Origin: Niallia taxi | Lineage (GTDB): Bacteria; Bacillota; Bacilli; Bacillales; Cytobacillaceae | Length of the DNA stretch: 64,000 nt | Assembly (NCBI RefSeq): GCF_032818155.1 | Contig: NZ_CP102589.1 | Location: 1,660,001-1,724,000, forward strand | Reading direction: 5' to 3' | Part shown: piece by piece, positions 54,789 to 63,801 of the stretch | Layout of the letters: every line of letters starts with the position of its first letter | Position numbering within the stretch: the stretch's first letter is position 1 | Notes under the pieces: model-generated | What the model saw: the letters and a program-made list of their open reading frames with translations, nothing else | What the model was told of the DNA's origin: nothing | The model's database searches: none | Made by a program: the position numbers and the translations under genes

Positions 54789-54951
54789 ATTTTGGTCCAA
54801 AAACTATATCCTAGGAATAAAGAGAACACGGTAAATTCCAGTTAAAAAGAAGACTATGTTAAAATTGTGAATTCTGTTAAATATTGATAGAAAGAACCAT
54901 AATTTTACTTTAAAATAGAGGAGAGTGATATTTAAAAAGAGAGGTATATAT

Positions 54952-57042
54952 ATGGGGGAAAAAAAGAGAAAGAGGAAATTTCAGCTTTCCTTACGGTTAA
55001 ATCTATTGTTTTTGGCGATTTTTTTGCTTTTTTCAGCATTGATTTTTCGGTTAGGTTTTGTGCAGATTGTATATGGAGACGAATATAAACGTGCAGTAGA
55101 TAAAACAGAGGATATTGTTATCAGCACGACTGTTCCAAGAGGAGAAATTTATGATAGGAATGGAAACAGTATCGTAAGCAACAAAGGCAAAAATGCCATC
55201 CTGTTTACGAACTGGAAGTACAAACCGAATCAACTGAAGGAAACAGCTGGAAAGCTTGCAGACTTAATTGACATGGATTCAGACAAGGAGTTAAAAAAAA
55301 TCACAGACATAGACAAACAGGATTTTTGGCTACTTCTGCATCCGAAACAAGCAGCAAAGAAAGTAACTGCTGAGGAAGATGCGGCGTTAAAAGAAAAGTA
55401 CGGCAGCAAGGAATATCAGAAGAAATTTAATGAGCTTCTTCGTGACAGGGTAACGAATGAAGAAGTCGAAAGCTTAACAGCACATGATTTAGAAACATTG
55501 GCTATTTACAGACTTATGAGCAGCGGTTATTATTATGCTCCGCTAATAATCAAAAATGATGGAGTAACAGATGAAGAGCTTGCAAAAGTCAGTGAAAATC
55601 TATCCTCCATGCCTGGTGTTGATACTGCTAAAGACTGGGACCGAACTTATCAATATGGGGATACACTTAAAACGGTTCTAGGTAAAGTCAGCTCCACACA
55701 AAAAGGAATACCAGCAGAGCAAAAAGAAGAATATCTTGCAAAAGGCTATAACATGAATGACCGTGTTGGTTTGAGCTATATTGAAAAACAATATGAGGAT
55801 GTTTTGCGCGGAAAAAAACAAATAGTCGAGTATGTAAGAAATAAAAAAGACCAAATTGTCTCATCAAATACTGTTTCACCGGGGAAGGCAGGCAGTGATC
55901 TGTACCTGTCCATTGATATGAACCTCCAGCTCGAAGTCGAAAAAATAATTGAGGAAGAATTAAAGAAAACTAAAGCAGGCTATGCAGGTACACAGTTTTT
56001 AGACAGAGCATTTGTCGTGTTGTTGGACCCACATACAGGGGAAGTATTAACGATGGCAGGGAAGCAGCTTGCCAAGGATGATAAAACAGGCAAGCAGGAG
56101 GTACAGGATTTCGCATTAGGCAATATTACAACCTCCTATAATGTCGGCTCTGCAGTCAAGGGAGCAATGGTGCTTACTGGATATAAAGAGGGTGTGATTC
56201 ACCCGTATACGACAATGCTTGACGAGGTGATGAGGGTAAAGAAATCACCTGATTTCAAATCATGGACTGTGATGAACACAATAAATGATTTGCAGGCACT
56301 CCAACGGTCTTCCAACGTATATATGGCTAAAACAGCTATTGCAATCGGAAAAGGTCATTACGTAGCAGGGCAGCCTCTTGATGTCGATCCAAAAGCATAT
56401 ACAACTATCCGTAATTCTTTCGGGGAAATGGGCCTTGGTGTGCGAACAAATATAGATTTACCAAATGAGATGACCGGATTTAAAGGAGAAGTGAATCCAA
56501 ATCAGCCGGGTAACTTGATGTTTCTATCAATTGGCCAATACGATACGTATACAAATATGCAGCTTGCACAATATGTTTCCACAATTGCTAATGGAGGTTA
56601 CCGAATCCAACCTCATATTGTTAAGGAAATTAGGAACTCATCCAAGAACACAGAGAAATATGGTGTTCTAGAGCAGGAAATTAAGCCAGTTGTGTTAAAC
56701 AAGCTTGATATGAAAGAAGAGTGGATGAATCAAGTGCAAAAAGGCTTTAGAATGGTTATGCAGCCAGGTGGAACAGGCAGTGTCTTCGCAGGAGCTTCCT
56801 ATACACCTGCAGGCAAAACAGGAACAGCACAGGCTTTTTACGATGGTCCAGAGCGTGATAATTATAAGGAGCCACCACAAGTCATGAATGTCAGCCTTGT
56901 TTCTTATGCACCATACGAAAATCCAGAAGTTGCAATGGCAGTCATGGTTCCATGGGTGTATACGACTGCCAATGGTCCATCCCCAAACTTAACGATCGGA
57001 AAAAAGGTCATGGATAAATACTTTGAGATGAAAAAGGATTAA
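54952..57042 (+). CDS. pbpA: Class B penicillin-binding protein (PbpA/PBP2A-like), copy 1
   Basis: Monofunctional transpeptidase of 696 residues that crosslinks peptidoglycan, probably in cell elongation. A cytoplasmic basic N-terminus, one membrane anchor (about 18-40), a PBP dimer domain (VPRGEIYDRNG at 61-71) and the transpeptidase with S400-x-x-K403 (GSAVKG), S453-x-N455 (RSSNVYM) and K622-T-G624 (GKTGTAQ). Start ATG 54952 after AGAGG; the frame opens at 54925. A paralogue follows directly. Extracellular catalytic domain. Confidence 0.94.
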   Translation: MGEKKRKRKFQLSLRLNLLFLAIFLLFSALIFRLGFVQIVYGDEYKRAVDKTEDIVISTTVPRGEIYDRNGNSIVSNKGKNAILFTNWKYKPNQLKETAGKLADLIDMDSDKELKKITDIDKQDFWLLLHPKQAAKKVTAEEDAALKEKYGSKEYQKKFNELLRDRVTNEEVESLTAHDLETLAIYRLMSSGYYYAPLIIKNDGVTDEELAKVSENLSSMPGVDTAKDWDRTYQYGDTLKTVLGKVSSTQKGIPAEQKEEYLAKGYNMNDRVGLSYIEKQYEDVLRGKKQIVEYVRNKKDQIVSSNTVSPGKAGSDLYLSIDMNLQLEVEKIIEEELKKTKAGYAGTQFLDRAFVVLLDPHTGEVLTMAGKQLAKDDKTGKQEVQDFALGNITTSYNVGSAVKGAMVLTGYKEGVIHPYTTMLDEVMRVKKSPDFKSWTVMNTINDLQALQRSSNVYMAKTAIAIGKGHYVAGQPLDVDPKAYTTIRNSFGEMGLGVRTNIDLPNEMTGFKGEVNPNQPGNLMFLSIGQYDTYTNMQLAQYVSTIANGGYRIQPHIVKEIRNSSKNTEKYGVLEQEIKPVVLNKLDMKEEWMNQVQKGFRMVMQPGGTGSVFAGASYTPAGKTGTAQAFYDGPERDNYKEPPQVMNVSLVSYAPYENPEVAMAVMVPWVYTTANGPSPNLTIGKKVMDKYFEMKKD

Positions 57043-57076
57043 CAGGAATTGATTAGCAATTTCCTGTTTTTTTTTT
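57041..57076 (+). terminator. Terminator between the two pbpA copies
   Basis: AACAGGAAtTG...CAatTTCCTGTT followed by TTTTTTTTT; it overlaps the copy-1 stop. A TACAAT (57183-57188) with weak -35 may start copy 2. Confidence 0.85.
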
Positions 57077-57223
57077 GTAATTTTCGCCAAAATTCCACAA
57101 TATAGAAAGGCAATGATCGCATTTTTCGACTTTTGCAGTATATCCCAGCAGGTTATTAATAGAAATATTAACGAGATTCCATTACAATAGAGTTAGAATG
57201 ATTGAAGGAAGTGTGGTATTACA

Positions 57224-59305
57224 TTGGGAAACAAGAAGAAGAAAAGGACGTTACCGATTCGCCTTAACCTTATCTTTTTTGCAGTCTTTTTGCTCTTTTC
57301 TGCCCTGATTTTAAGGCTTGGATTTGTGCAGATTGTTTACGGGGATGAGTATAAAAGGAAATTGGAAAGAACAGAAGATGTTACGGTTGATACATCTGTA
57401 CCCCGCGGGAAAATCTATGATTCGACAGGAAAAGTAATTGTCGATAATAGTGCAAAAAATGCAATAACGTACACAAACACTGGCGTCAAATCAGATGAAA
57501 TGCTGAAGACCGCCGAAACGCTGGCAAAATATATTGATAAGGATACAAAAAAGGTTACCGAGCGTGATAAACAGGATTATTGGATTATGAAGCATCCTGA
57601 TGAAGCAGAAGCCTTGGTAACAGATAAAGAAAAAACCGCGCTTGCGGAAAAATATACAGATTCGGATGAGTATAATTCAGAAGTATATAAATTGCAGCTG
57701 GATCGAATTACAGAGGATGAATTGAAATCTATATCCGAAGATGACCTTGAAGTATTGGCTATCTACCGCGAGTTTGCAAGTGGCTATAAAATGACACCGC
57801 ATATTGTTAAAAATAATGATGTGACAGACAAGGAAATGGCGGTTGTAAGTGAAAACCTTACTTCATTAAAAGGTGTTGACACAACAACAGATTGGGACAG
57901 ATCTTATGCATTTGATAATACACTTCGTTCCGTTCTTGGCAGTGTCAGCTCATCAGAGGAAGGTCTTCCAGCTGAATCCTTATCCTATTATCTGTCAAAA
58001 GGCTACAGCCGAAATGACCGTGTCGGAAAAAGTTATTTGGAGCTTGAATATGAGGACGTTCTAAAAGGTCAAAAGGAAAAAATCCGCACGCAAACAGATA
58101 GTGACGGGAAAGAAACAACAGAAGTGATAACAGAAGGCAAGCGCGGAAATGATCTCGTGCTTGCAATAGACATGGAGCTGCAGCAAAAGGTTGAAGATAT
58201 TATAGAAAAGCAGCTAAAGAGTGCTAAACAAATGTCTGGAACTAAATTCCTTGATCGTGCTTATGTTGTTCTGATGAATCCAAATACAGGTGACGTTTTG
58301 ACAATGGCAGGAAAAAGGCTTGTTACAGAAAACGGAAAAACAAAAGTGCAGGATGATGCACTTGGAAATATGACGACATCCTACAACGTTGGTTCTGTTG
58401 TTAAGGGTGCAACCGTATTAACAGGCTATAAATATGGAGCTATTAGCCCTGGAACAGTTATCAATGACACAACAGTAAAAATAGGTGACACGGAGAAGAA
58501 ATCTTGGACACAGATGGGGCCAATTAATGACTTAACAGCATTAATGCGTTCCTCAAACGTATATATGTTCCAAACTGTCATGAAAATAGCTGGTGCACAT
58601 TATGTTTACGGCCAGCCATTGTCTGTAGACGCAGAGGACTTTACAACAATGAGAAATGCATATGCTCAATACGGCTTAGGAATTCGAACAGGCATCGATC
58701 TTCCGAATGAACAGACAGGCTTTAAAGGTACAGATACATCTGTTCCTGGTAAGTTACTCGATATCGCGATCGGTCAGTATGATACGTACACAAATATGCA
58801 GCTTGCTCAATACATCTCGACGATTGCCAATGGCGGAAACAGAATGGAGCCGCATATCGTGAAGGAAATTCGCAGCCCTATCTCAGAGGATGGGAAGCTT
58901 GGTGCGATTGTTGATTCCATTGAGCCGAAGGTGTTAAACACAGTTGATGCGAAGTCTGAATGGATTGAGCGCGTACAAACAGGCTTTAAGATGGTTGCTC
59001 AAAGTCCGAAGGGAACTGCCTATACGTATTTAAGCGGCAAGTCATACTCTCCTGCTGCTAAAACAGGTACAGCAGAGGCTTTCTATGATGGTCCACAAAA
59101 AAGCAATTACAAAACATTGCAGGAAGTTATGAACTTGAGCTTGGTTAGCTATGCACCTTCAGATAATCCGGAAGTGGCAATGGCAGTCCTTGTCCCATGG
59201 GCATATAACGGCTCTGTCGATAATAAAGCAAACTTAAAAATAGGTGAACAAGTATTTGATGCTTATTTTGACTTAAAAAAAGAGCGTCAAAAGGATGAGG
59301 AATAA
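57224..59305 (+). CDS. Class B penicillin-binding protein (PbpA/PBP2A-like), copy 2
   Basis: 693-residue paralogue of the preceding gene with the same layout: membrane anchor (about 12-32), dimer domain (VPRGKIYDSTG), and transpeptidase motifs S391-V-V-K394, S443-S-N445 and K613-T-G615. Catalytic residues are intact, so both copies should be active. It differs most in the N-terminal pedestal domain and has an extra Thr/Glu-rich insert (about 290-305). The start is TTG 57224; the ribosome binding site GAAGGAAGTG is rather far. Arose by tandem duplication; the two may differ in timing. Confidence 0.93.
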   Translation: MGNKKKKRTLPIRLNLIFFAVFLLFSALILRLGFVQIVYGDEYKRKLERTEDVTVDTSVPRGKIYDSTGKVIVDNSAKNAITYTNTGVKSDEMLKTAETLAKYIDKDTKKVTERDKQDYWIMKHPDEAEALVTDKEKTALAEKYTDSDEYNSEVYKLQLDRITEDELKSISEDDLEVLAIYREFASGYKMTPHIVKNNDVTDKEMAVVSENLTSLKGVDTTTDWDRSYAFDNTLRSVLGSVSSSEEGLPAESLSYYLSKGYSRNDRVGKSYLELEYEDVLKGQKEKIRTQTDSDGKETTEVITEGKRGNDLVLAIDMELQQKVEDIIEKQLKSAKQMSGTKFLDRAYVVLMNPNTGDVLTMAGKRLVTENGKTKVQDDALGNMTTSYNVGSVVKGATVLTGYKYGAISPGTVINDTTVKIGDTEKKSWTQMGPINDLTALMRSSNVYMFQTVMKIAGAHYVYGQPLSVDAEDFTTMRNAYAQYGLGIRTGIDLPNEQTGFKGTDTSVPGKLLDIAIGQYDTYTNMQLAQYISTIANGGNRMEPHIVKEIRSPISEDGKLGAIVDSIEPKVLNTVDAKSEWIERVQTGFKMVAQSPKGTAYTYLSGKSYSPAAKTGTAEAFYDGPQKSNYKTLQEVMNLSLVSYAPSDNPEVAMAVLVPWAYNGSVDNKANLKIGEQVFDAYFDLKKERQKDEE

Positions 59306-59324
59306 TCAGTATTATCCTTTAATG

Positions 59325-59357
59325 AAAAAAGGGCTGTCCGAACGGACAGCCCTTTTT
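59325..59357. terminator. Bidirectional terminator after the second pbpA copy
   Basis: AAAAAAGGGCTGTCC...GGACAGCCCTTTTT. It serves the PBP gene and the convergent gene at 59361. Confidence 0.95.
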
Positions 59358-59360
59358 ACG

Positions 59361-59870
59361 TCATTTTGTAATTTTTTCGGCGATTTCTCTGAAACTCATG
59401 TCACTATATACGCGGAATGTACCAACTTGTACCTTCGTATGGTAGTCGTTATCAATTAAAAAAGCTTCAAACTCGTCTTTGTCTTTAATGATTTTTTGCT
59501 TTGCTAATGTCTCCGCAATTTCGGCAGGATTCATGCCGCTTTTTATCTTAAGCTTATAGGATACTGGCTGGTTTGAATCAGCCTTGTCTGTTTCTGTTTC
59601 CTTTTGCTCTGCTGCTTTTTTTTCTGCATCTGCTTTTGCCTGTTGTGCAGCCTCAGCTGCCTTGTCTTTGGCAGCTATAAGCTCATCATATTCGTCTTTT
59701 GCAATAGCAGTATAGCCTGCAGCTGAAAGTACTTTTTCTGCTTGCTCTGTTGTAATCTGTTTGTCTGTTTTCTCTGCAGTGCCAGAACCACTGTAAACAG
59801 TATACGCACCAATGATGCTGGATGCTGCAAACAGCCCGAATGCAAAGGAACGTAAGCTACGTTTATTCAT
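59361..59870 (-). CDS. YqzC-like membrane-anchored protein with MltG-like C-terminal domain
   Basis: 169 residues: N-terminal membrane segment (about 6-27), a long Ala/Lys/Glu-rich coiled region (about 60-100) and a C-terminal domain (YKLKIKSGMNPAEIAETLAKQK ... GTFRVYSDMSFREIAEKI) that resembles the LysM-like part of endolytic transglycosylase MltG. It lacks the MltG catalytic domain, so it should bind rather than cut. Similar to B. subtilis yqzC in order (next to yqzD). Overlaps the next gene by four bases. Confidence 0.78.
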   Translation of the reverse strand: MNKRSLRSFAFGLFAASSIIGAYTVYSGSGTAEKTDKQITTEQAEKVLSAAGYTAIAKDEYDELIAAKDKAAEAAQQAKADAEKKAAEQKETETDKADSNQPVSYKLKIKSGMNPAEIAETLAKQKIIKDKDEFEAFLIDNDYHTKVQVGTFRVYSDMSFREIAEKITK

Positions 59871-60262
59871 TCCGCAAATCCTTTCTTGACACCCTCAGTA
59901 ATAATTTGCTGCACTTGATCAGTGGATAAGGATGATTGGGAAGCGATTTTTTCAATTGATACACCTTGAGAGGCAAGGGACCAAACTTGGTTTTTAATGA
60001 TGGCATGAATCGGATTGGCTGAATTGTCTGTTATTGTCTGTCTGTCGACAACAGGGATTGCAGGATTCATATCCACCTCATCAATAAGCAGCTCTTCTTC
60101 AAGTACCTTCAGTTTCTTTTTAATTTTATATATTTCTTGCACTTGTTGGATAGAAAGCTGGTCAATATCCTCTTGCAGCTTTTTATAGGGATCCTTCATA
60201 AACAACGACACGATGAAAAGAAGTACAGCTATCCCTAATAAACTATACATTAATATGAACAA
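59867..60262 (-). CDS. YqzD-like membrane protein with C-terminal helix-turn-helix-like region
   Basis: 131 residues: one N-terminal membrane helix (about 3-22), a coiled coil (about 28-60) and a C-terminal region (SLASQGVSIEKIASQSSLST) that resembles a small helix-turn-helix. Probably the counterpart of B. subtilis yqzD by position. TTG start at 60262 with AGAGGTG; the ATG at 60250 lacks a site. Its stop overlaps the next gene's start (ATGA). In B. subtilis the pst phosphate operon precedes this pair; here it is missing. Confidence 0.72.
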   Translation of the reverse strand: MFILMYSLLGIAVLLFIVSLFMKDPYKKLQEDIDQLSIQQVQEIYKIKKKLKVLEEELLIDEVDMNPAIPVVDRQTITDNSANPIHAIIKNQVWSLASQGVSIEKIASQSSLSTDQVQQIITEGVKKGFAE

Positions 60263-60669
60263 AATGAGACACCTCTGCTAAATAGTTTGTAAAATACAAG
60301 ACTTTTTCATTCTACCACTACCTCTGCACATTTCCTAACAGAAATATAGAAAATAATGCTAGTCTGGTCATAGGAGAAATGTGAATATGGGCAGCAGAAT
60401 ATGTCGGATACAAACTAATTTTATTAATAGTCATTGTCGAATTGCTGTTTTTTATACAACATGCAAAAAATTTTATCACCCTTCATCTTAACAGGGAGAA
60501 TCATTAGCATGATACGACAAATTCCGTTTATTGTAGGTTCTATCATTCGGTGATACCATATAGGAAGAAGCAAGAATCAGTAAATCGACTAGTAGACTCC
60601 AAATTCGACCGATACAATGCGTTCAAACATAAACTTTAAAATAGTATGAAATGAAAGGTGCTGATTCCA
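60263..60669. other. Gene-free interval between the YqzD-like and DUF4912 genes
   Basis: About 400 AT-rich bases between divergent genes. It should hold the promoters of both, but I found no convincing -35/-10 pair, hairpin or ORF with a ribosome binding site. Confidence 0.4.
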
Positions 60670-61365
60670 TTGTTAGAACAGATTATTCATTTAAGGAAGG
60701 AAGGCATGTCTTTCCGCAAAATTGCGAAAGAACTGGATATGAGTCTTGGGAAGGTTCAATACCAGTGGACAAAATATACGAAAGAAGTGGAGAAGTCGGA
60801 GGAAAAGGAAAGCTCACTTCCTAAAGATTATGCAGAAGCAAGTCCTGCTATACCACCTTTTTTATGGACAAGTATTCAAACATTAAAAAAGAGTAACGGC
60901 ATGGAGGCGTGGGTCGCAGGAGAAAATAAAGCATTTATTTTCTGGAGTATCCCAACAGCTAAATGGAAGCTTATTTCCTCGTACTGCGGATTCCTTAATG
61001 ATGATTTGTCATTAAAAATGCGCATCTACGATATTACTAGCATTTATTTCGATGGAAGTAATGCTCATACAACATTGGAAATCCAGTTAGATCATGATAA
61101 GAATCAGCTTGTTTTTGAAGGGTTACAGCCAAACAGAAGCTATTGCTTTGAAGTCGGCATACAGGATGGAAGTAGATCTTTCATGCCATTATTAAAGTCT
61201 AATCCCCTTCATACACCAAGGACGAGTATATCCCAGTCAGGTGAAAATACAAAGGATGTTATAGATTGGAGCGAAGGGAAATCACCCCTGCCAAATTGGA
61301 TTGAGCATGTCAGCACATACAGTTATTATGAGACAGAGGCAAAGGAGAGTGTGAAAAAGCAATGA
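60670..61365 (+). CDS. DUF4912 domain protein with N-terminal helix-turn-helix
   Basis: About 231 residues. The N-terminal 35 residues form a helix-turn-helix (LRKEGMSFRKIAKELDMSLG). A Ser/Glu-rich linker leads to a DUF4912 domain (about 60-185) that looks like a beta-sandwich (AWVAGENKAFIFWSIPTAKW, IYDITSIYFDGSNAHTTLEI, PNRSYCFEVGIQDG). TTG 60670 follows AAAGGTG by nine bases; GTG 60658 overlaps that site. It overlaps the next gene by four bases (ATGA), so the two are coupled. DUF4912 is often beside GH57/glycosyltransferase genes; function unknown. Confidence 0.85.
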   Translation: MLEQIIHLRKEGMSFRKIAKELDMSLGKVQYQWTKYTKEVEKSEEKESSLPKDYAEASPAIPPFLWTSIQTLKKSNGMEAWVAGENKAFIFWSIPTAKWKLISSYCGFLNDDLSLKMRIYDITSIYFDGSNAHTTLEIQLDHDKNQLVFEGLQPNRSYCFEVGIQDGSRSFMPLLKSNPLHTPRTSISQSGENTKDVIDWSEGKSPLPNWIEHVSTYSYYETEAKESVKKQ

Positions 61366-63773
61366 ACGTATCGTATTTTCAATTAATCGTTCATGCAGAC
61401 CTTCCTGTCATGAATTATTATTCCAACAAAAAAGAAGACAAACAAGCATTTTACAAAGCATCCATCGCCTTGCTTACTTTCTTGAAGAGCATGGAAAAGA
61501 AGGTATTGCCATACAGTGTTTCCTTTGTGCTACCTCCTGTCTATATAGAACTAACAGAAACAGAAGGCTACCAAGAAGAAATAACTGAATATTTGGAAAA
61601 GAATAAATGGCAATGGGAAGAGGAGTATTCCTATTGGCTAAGAATAGACCGTAAAATCACAACAGGCTTAAAAAAGCTGATTTCTGCCCACAAGATAGAG
61701 ATACTTGCAACTACAGCATCCTATACCTCCATGACAGCTCTTTCGACGAAAAACGGTGTGAAGCTCCAAATGGAAACAGGTCTTTCACTCATAGAGGATC
61801 ATTTACATATCCGTAATGGCGGGTTTTGGCTCCCTAATGGCGCATATACACCAGGAATTGATTTGCATCTTAAGAAGTCAGGTATTCTTTTCAGCTTCTT
61901 ACACCATAGCACATTGGCGTTGACTGACCCACTTCCTGTTGTTGAAGGCATGCCGGTGAAGTCACCACATGATTTATGTCTGATTCCTTTAAGACAATGG
62001 GCAGAGCTTGGAGAAACAGTAACAGAGAAGATTAGCTGTCTGAAGGATATAACAAAAACAAAAGATACCCTGAATGCTATTGCCTTGAGCTTAACAGAAG
62101 TAAATGAGCTCAGTGCTGAAATAGGAGAGGTTTTTGGTGAGAATGAAACGCTGATGCCATTATCACCTGAAACTTATATTCGTCAATTTAGCGATAGCCT
62201 AGAGAAGGTTCATATTAGCTCCTCTGCTTTTGATCAAGAAAAGACTTCAAGGTTACTAAAAGACGGTAAGAACTATGCAAAGCTGTCTTTCCTTGAAAAA
62301 GAAATAGAAGCATGGCGAGAGCTGAAACTTCCAAATGAAGCGGAAAGAGTACTGAAGCAGCTTGAAAAGGAATGGCTGATGGCCCATGCTGTAATATCCC
62401 AAAAAGATTATCAGGATACGTTTTTGCAGGGATTTTACGATGCAGCAGACAAGCTTAGTGCATTTTTTAAAGGCGATATCGATGATAACTGGTTGCAAGA
62501 AAGGGAAAGAAAACAGTCTGTCTTTCTCGTACTTCCTTCTGCTTTACCAAAAACGAGCTTACCGCTAGTGAAAAAAGGAAGCAAGAAAAAGATTCTCCTT
62601 CTTTCTTGGGAATATCCGCCTAATATAATTGGAGGACTTGGAACACATGTAGCTGGGTTGGCAGAAACGTTAGCAAGACAGTATGAAGTCCATGTTATTA
62701 CAGCACAGGATATGAATAAAAATCCAGCAGATGAATCCGTGCATGATTCGCTGTTTGTGTATAGAGTTAAGCCTTTGCATCATAGGGAAAAAAACTTCCT
62801 CACTTGGATTGGTGGCTTAAATTTAAGTATTTGGGAAAAAGCAATGGAATTGGCTGCTTCTCATTCCTTTGAATTAATACAAGGCCATGATTGGTTAGTA
62901 GGTGCAGCTGCTGTATCCTTAAAAGATGAGCTTGGCATACCGTTAGTTACAACAATGCATGCAACAGAGCATGGCAGAAACGGCGGGATCTTTACAGAAA
63001 TGCAGAGGTTCATTCATGAGAAGGAACGACAGCTTCTAACAGCATCTGATACAGTGATTATATGCAGCGAATATATGAAAACAGAAGTATCCTCTCTATT
63101 TTCAATAAGTGGCAGCAAGCTCCATGTCATTCCAAATGGAGTAAAGCTGGATAAAAAGCCACTGCAAAATCCAGCAGAAGAACTAGGGTTGGATCCAACA
63201 AAGAAAACAGTCTTTGCAATCGGGAGAATGGTGAAGGAGAAAGGCTTTGAAACATTGCTTGAAGCAGTGACAATGCTTAAAAGAGATGACCTTCAATTTG
63301 TCCTTGCAGGTGCAGGCCCGATGTTCAATGAATATAAACAATTTGTGTCATTACATGGCTTAGAACATAAAGTACACTTAATTGGTTATTTACCAGAAGA
63401 TAAAAAGAACGGCTTCTTTCAAGCTGCAGATATAGTTATTATCCCAAGTTATTATGAACCTTTCGGAATTGTAGCATTAGAATCACTGCTGTTTGAGAAA
63501 CCGACAATCGTTTCGAATACGGGAGGACTAAAGGGAATTGTAGAGCATGGAAAGACTGGCATGCTGATGGAGCCAGGCAATACAGGAAGCATGCTAGAGC
63601 AATTGCATTCATTATTGGAAGATCAGCTTTTGGCTGAGGAAATTGGCAGAAACGGGAGAATCCTTGTAGAGAAGCTGTTTGGCTGGAGTAGAGTCGGTGA
63701 TGAAACATCAAGGGTTTTTGAAGAAACAATCTTAAATTTGAGAATGGCTGAAAAAGCCTCTTTAAAGGAATAA
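61362..63773 (+). CDS. GH57-like/GT4 fusion glycosyltransferase
   Basis: 803 residues in two parts. Residues 1-about 390 resemble a GH57/DUF1957 alpha-glucan branching-type barrel. However, the first motif reads LIVHADLPV instead of HAHLP, and the nucleophile motif WLPEC reads WLPNG (Asn159), so hydrolase/branching activity is probably lost. Residues about 408-800 form a GT-B glycosyltransferase with SWEYPPNIIGGLGTHVAGLA, PNGVKL, GRMVKEKG (Arg622, Lys627) and the EX7E pair Glu699/Glu707 (YEPFGIVALE). It likely transfers glucose from a nucleotide sugar to a glucan-like acceptor. Overlaps the DUF4912 gene; ATG 61362. Confidence 0.88.
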   Translation: MNVSYFQLIVHADLPVMNYYSNKKEDKQAFYKASIALLTFLKSMEKKVLPYSVSFVLPPVYIELTETEGYQEEITEYLEKNKWQWEEEYSYWLRIDRKITTGLKKLISAHKIEILATTASYTSMTALSTKNGVKLQMETGLSLIEDHLHIRNGGFWLPNGAYTPGIDLHLKKSGILFSFLHHSTLALTDPLPVVEGMPVKSPHDLCLIPLRQWAELGETVTEKISCLKDITKTKDTLNAIALSLTEVNELSAEIGEVFGENETLMPLSPETYIRQFSDSLEKVHISSSAFDQEKTSRLLKDGKNYAKLSFLEKEIEAWRELKLPNEAERVLKQLEKEWLMAHAVISQKDYQDTFLQGFYDAADKLSAFFKGDIDDNWLQERERKQSVFLVLPSALPKTSLPLVKKGSKKKILLLSWEYPPNIIGGLGTHVAGLAETLARQYEVHVITAQDMNKNPADESVHDSLFVYRVKPLHHREKNFLTWIGGLNLSIWEKAMELAASHSFELIQGHDWLVGAAAVSLKDELGIPLVTTMHATEHGRNGGIFTEMQRFIHEKERQLLTASDTVIICSEYMKTEVSSLFSISGSKLHVIPNGVKLDKKPLQNPAEELGLDPTKKTVFAIGRMVKEKGFETLLEAVTMLKRDDLQFVLAGAGPMFNEYKQFVSLHGLEHKVHLIGYLPEDKKNGFFQAADIVIIPSYYEPFGIVALESLLFEKPTIVSNTGGLKGIVEHGKTGMLMEPGNTGSMLEQLHSLLEDQLLAEEIGRNGRILVEKLFGWSRVGDETSRVFEETILNLRMAEKASLKE

Positions 63774-63801
63774 AAAACTTAATGAAAAAAAGGTGAGTAG
63801 G

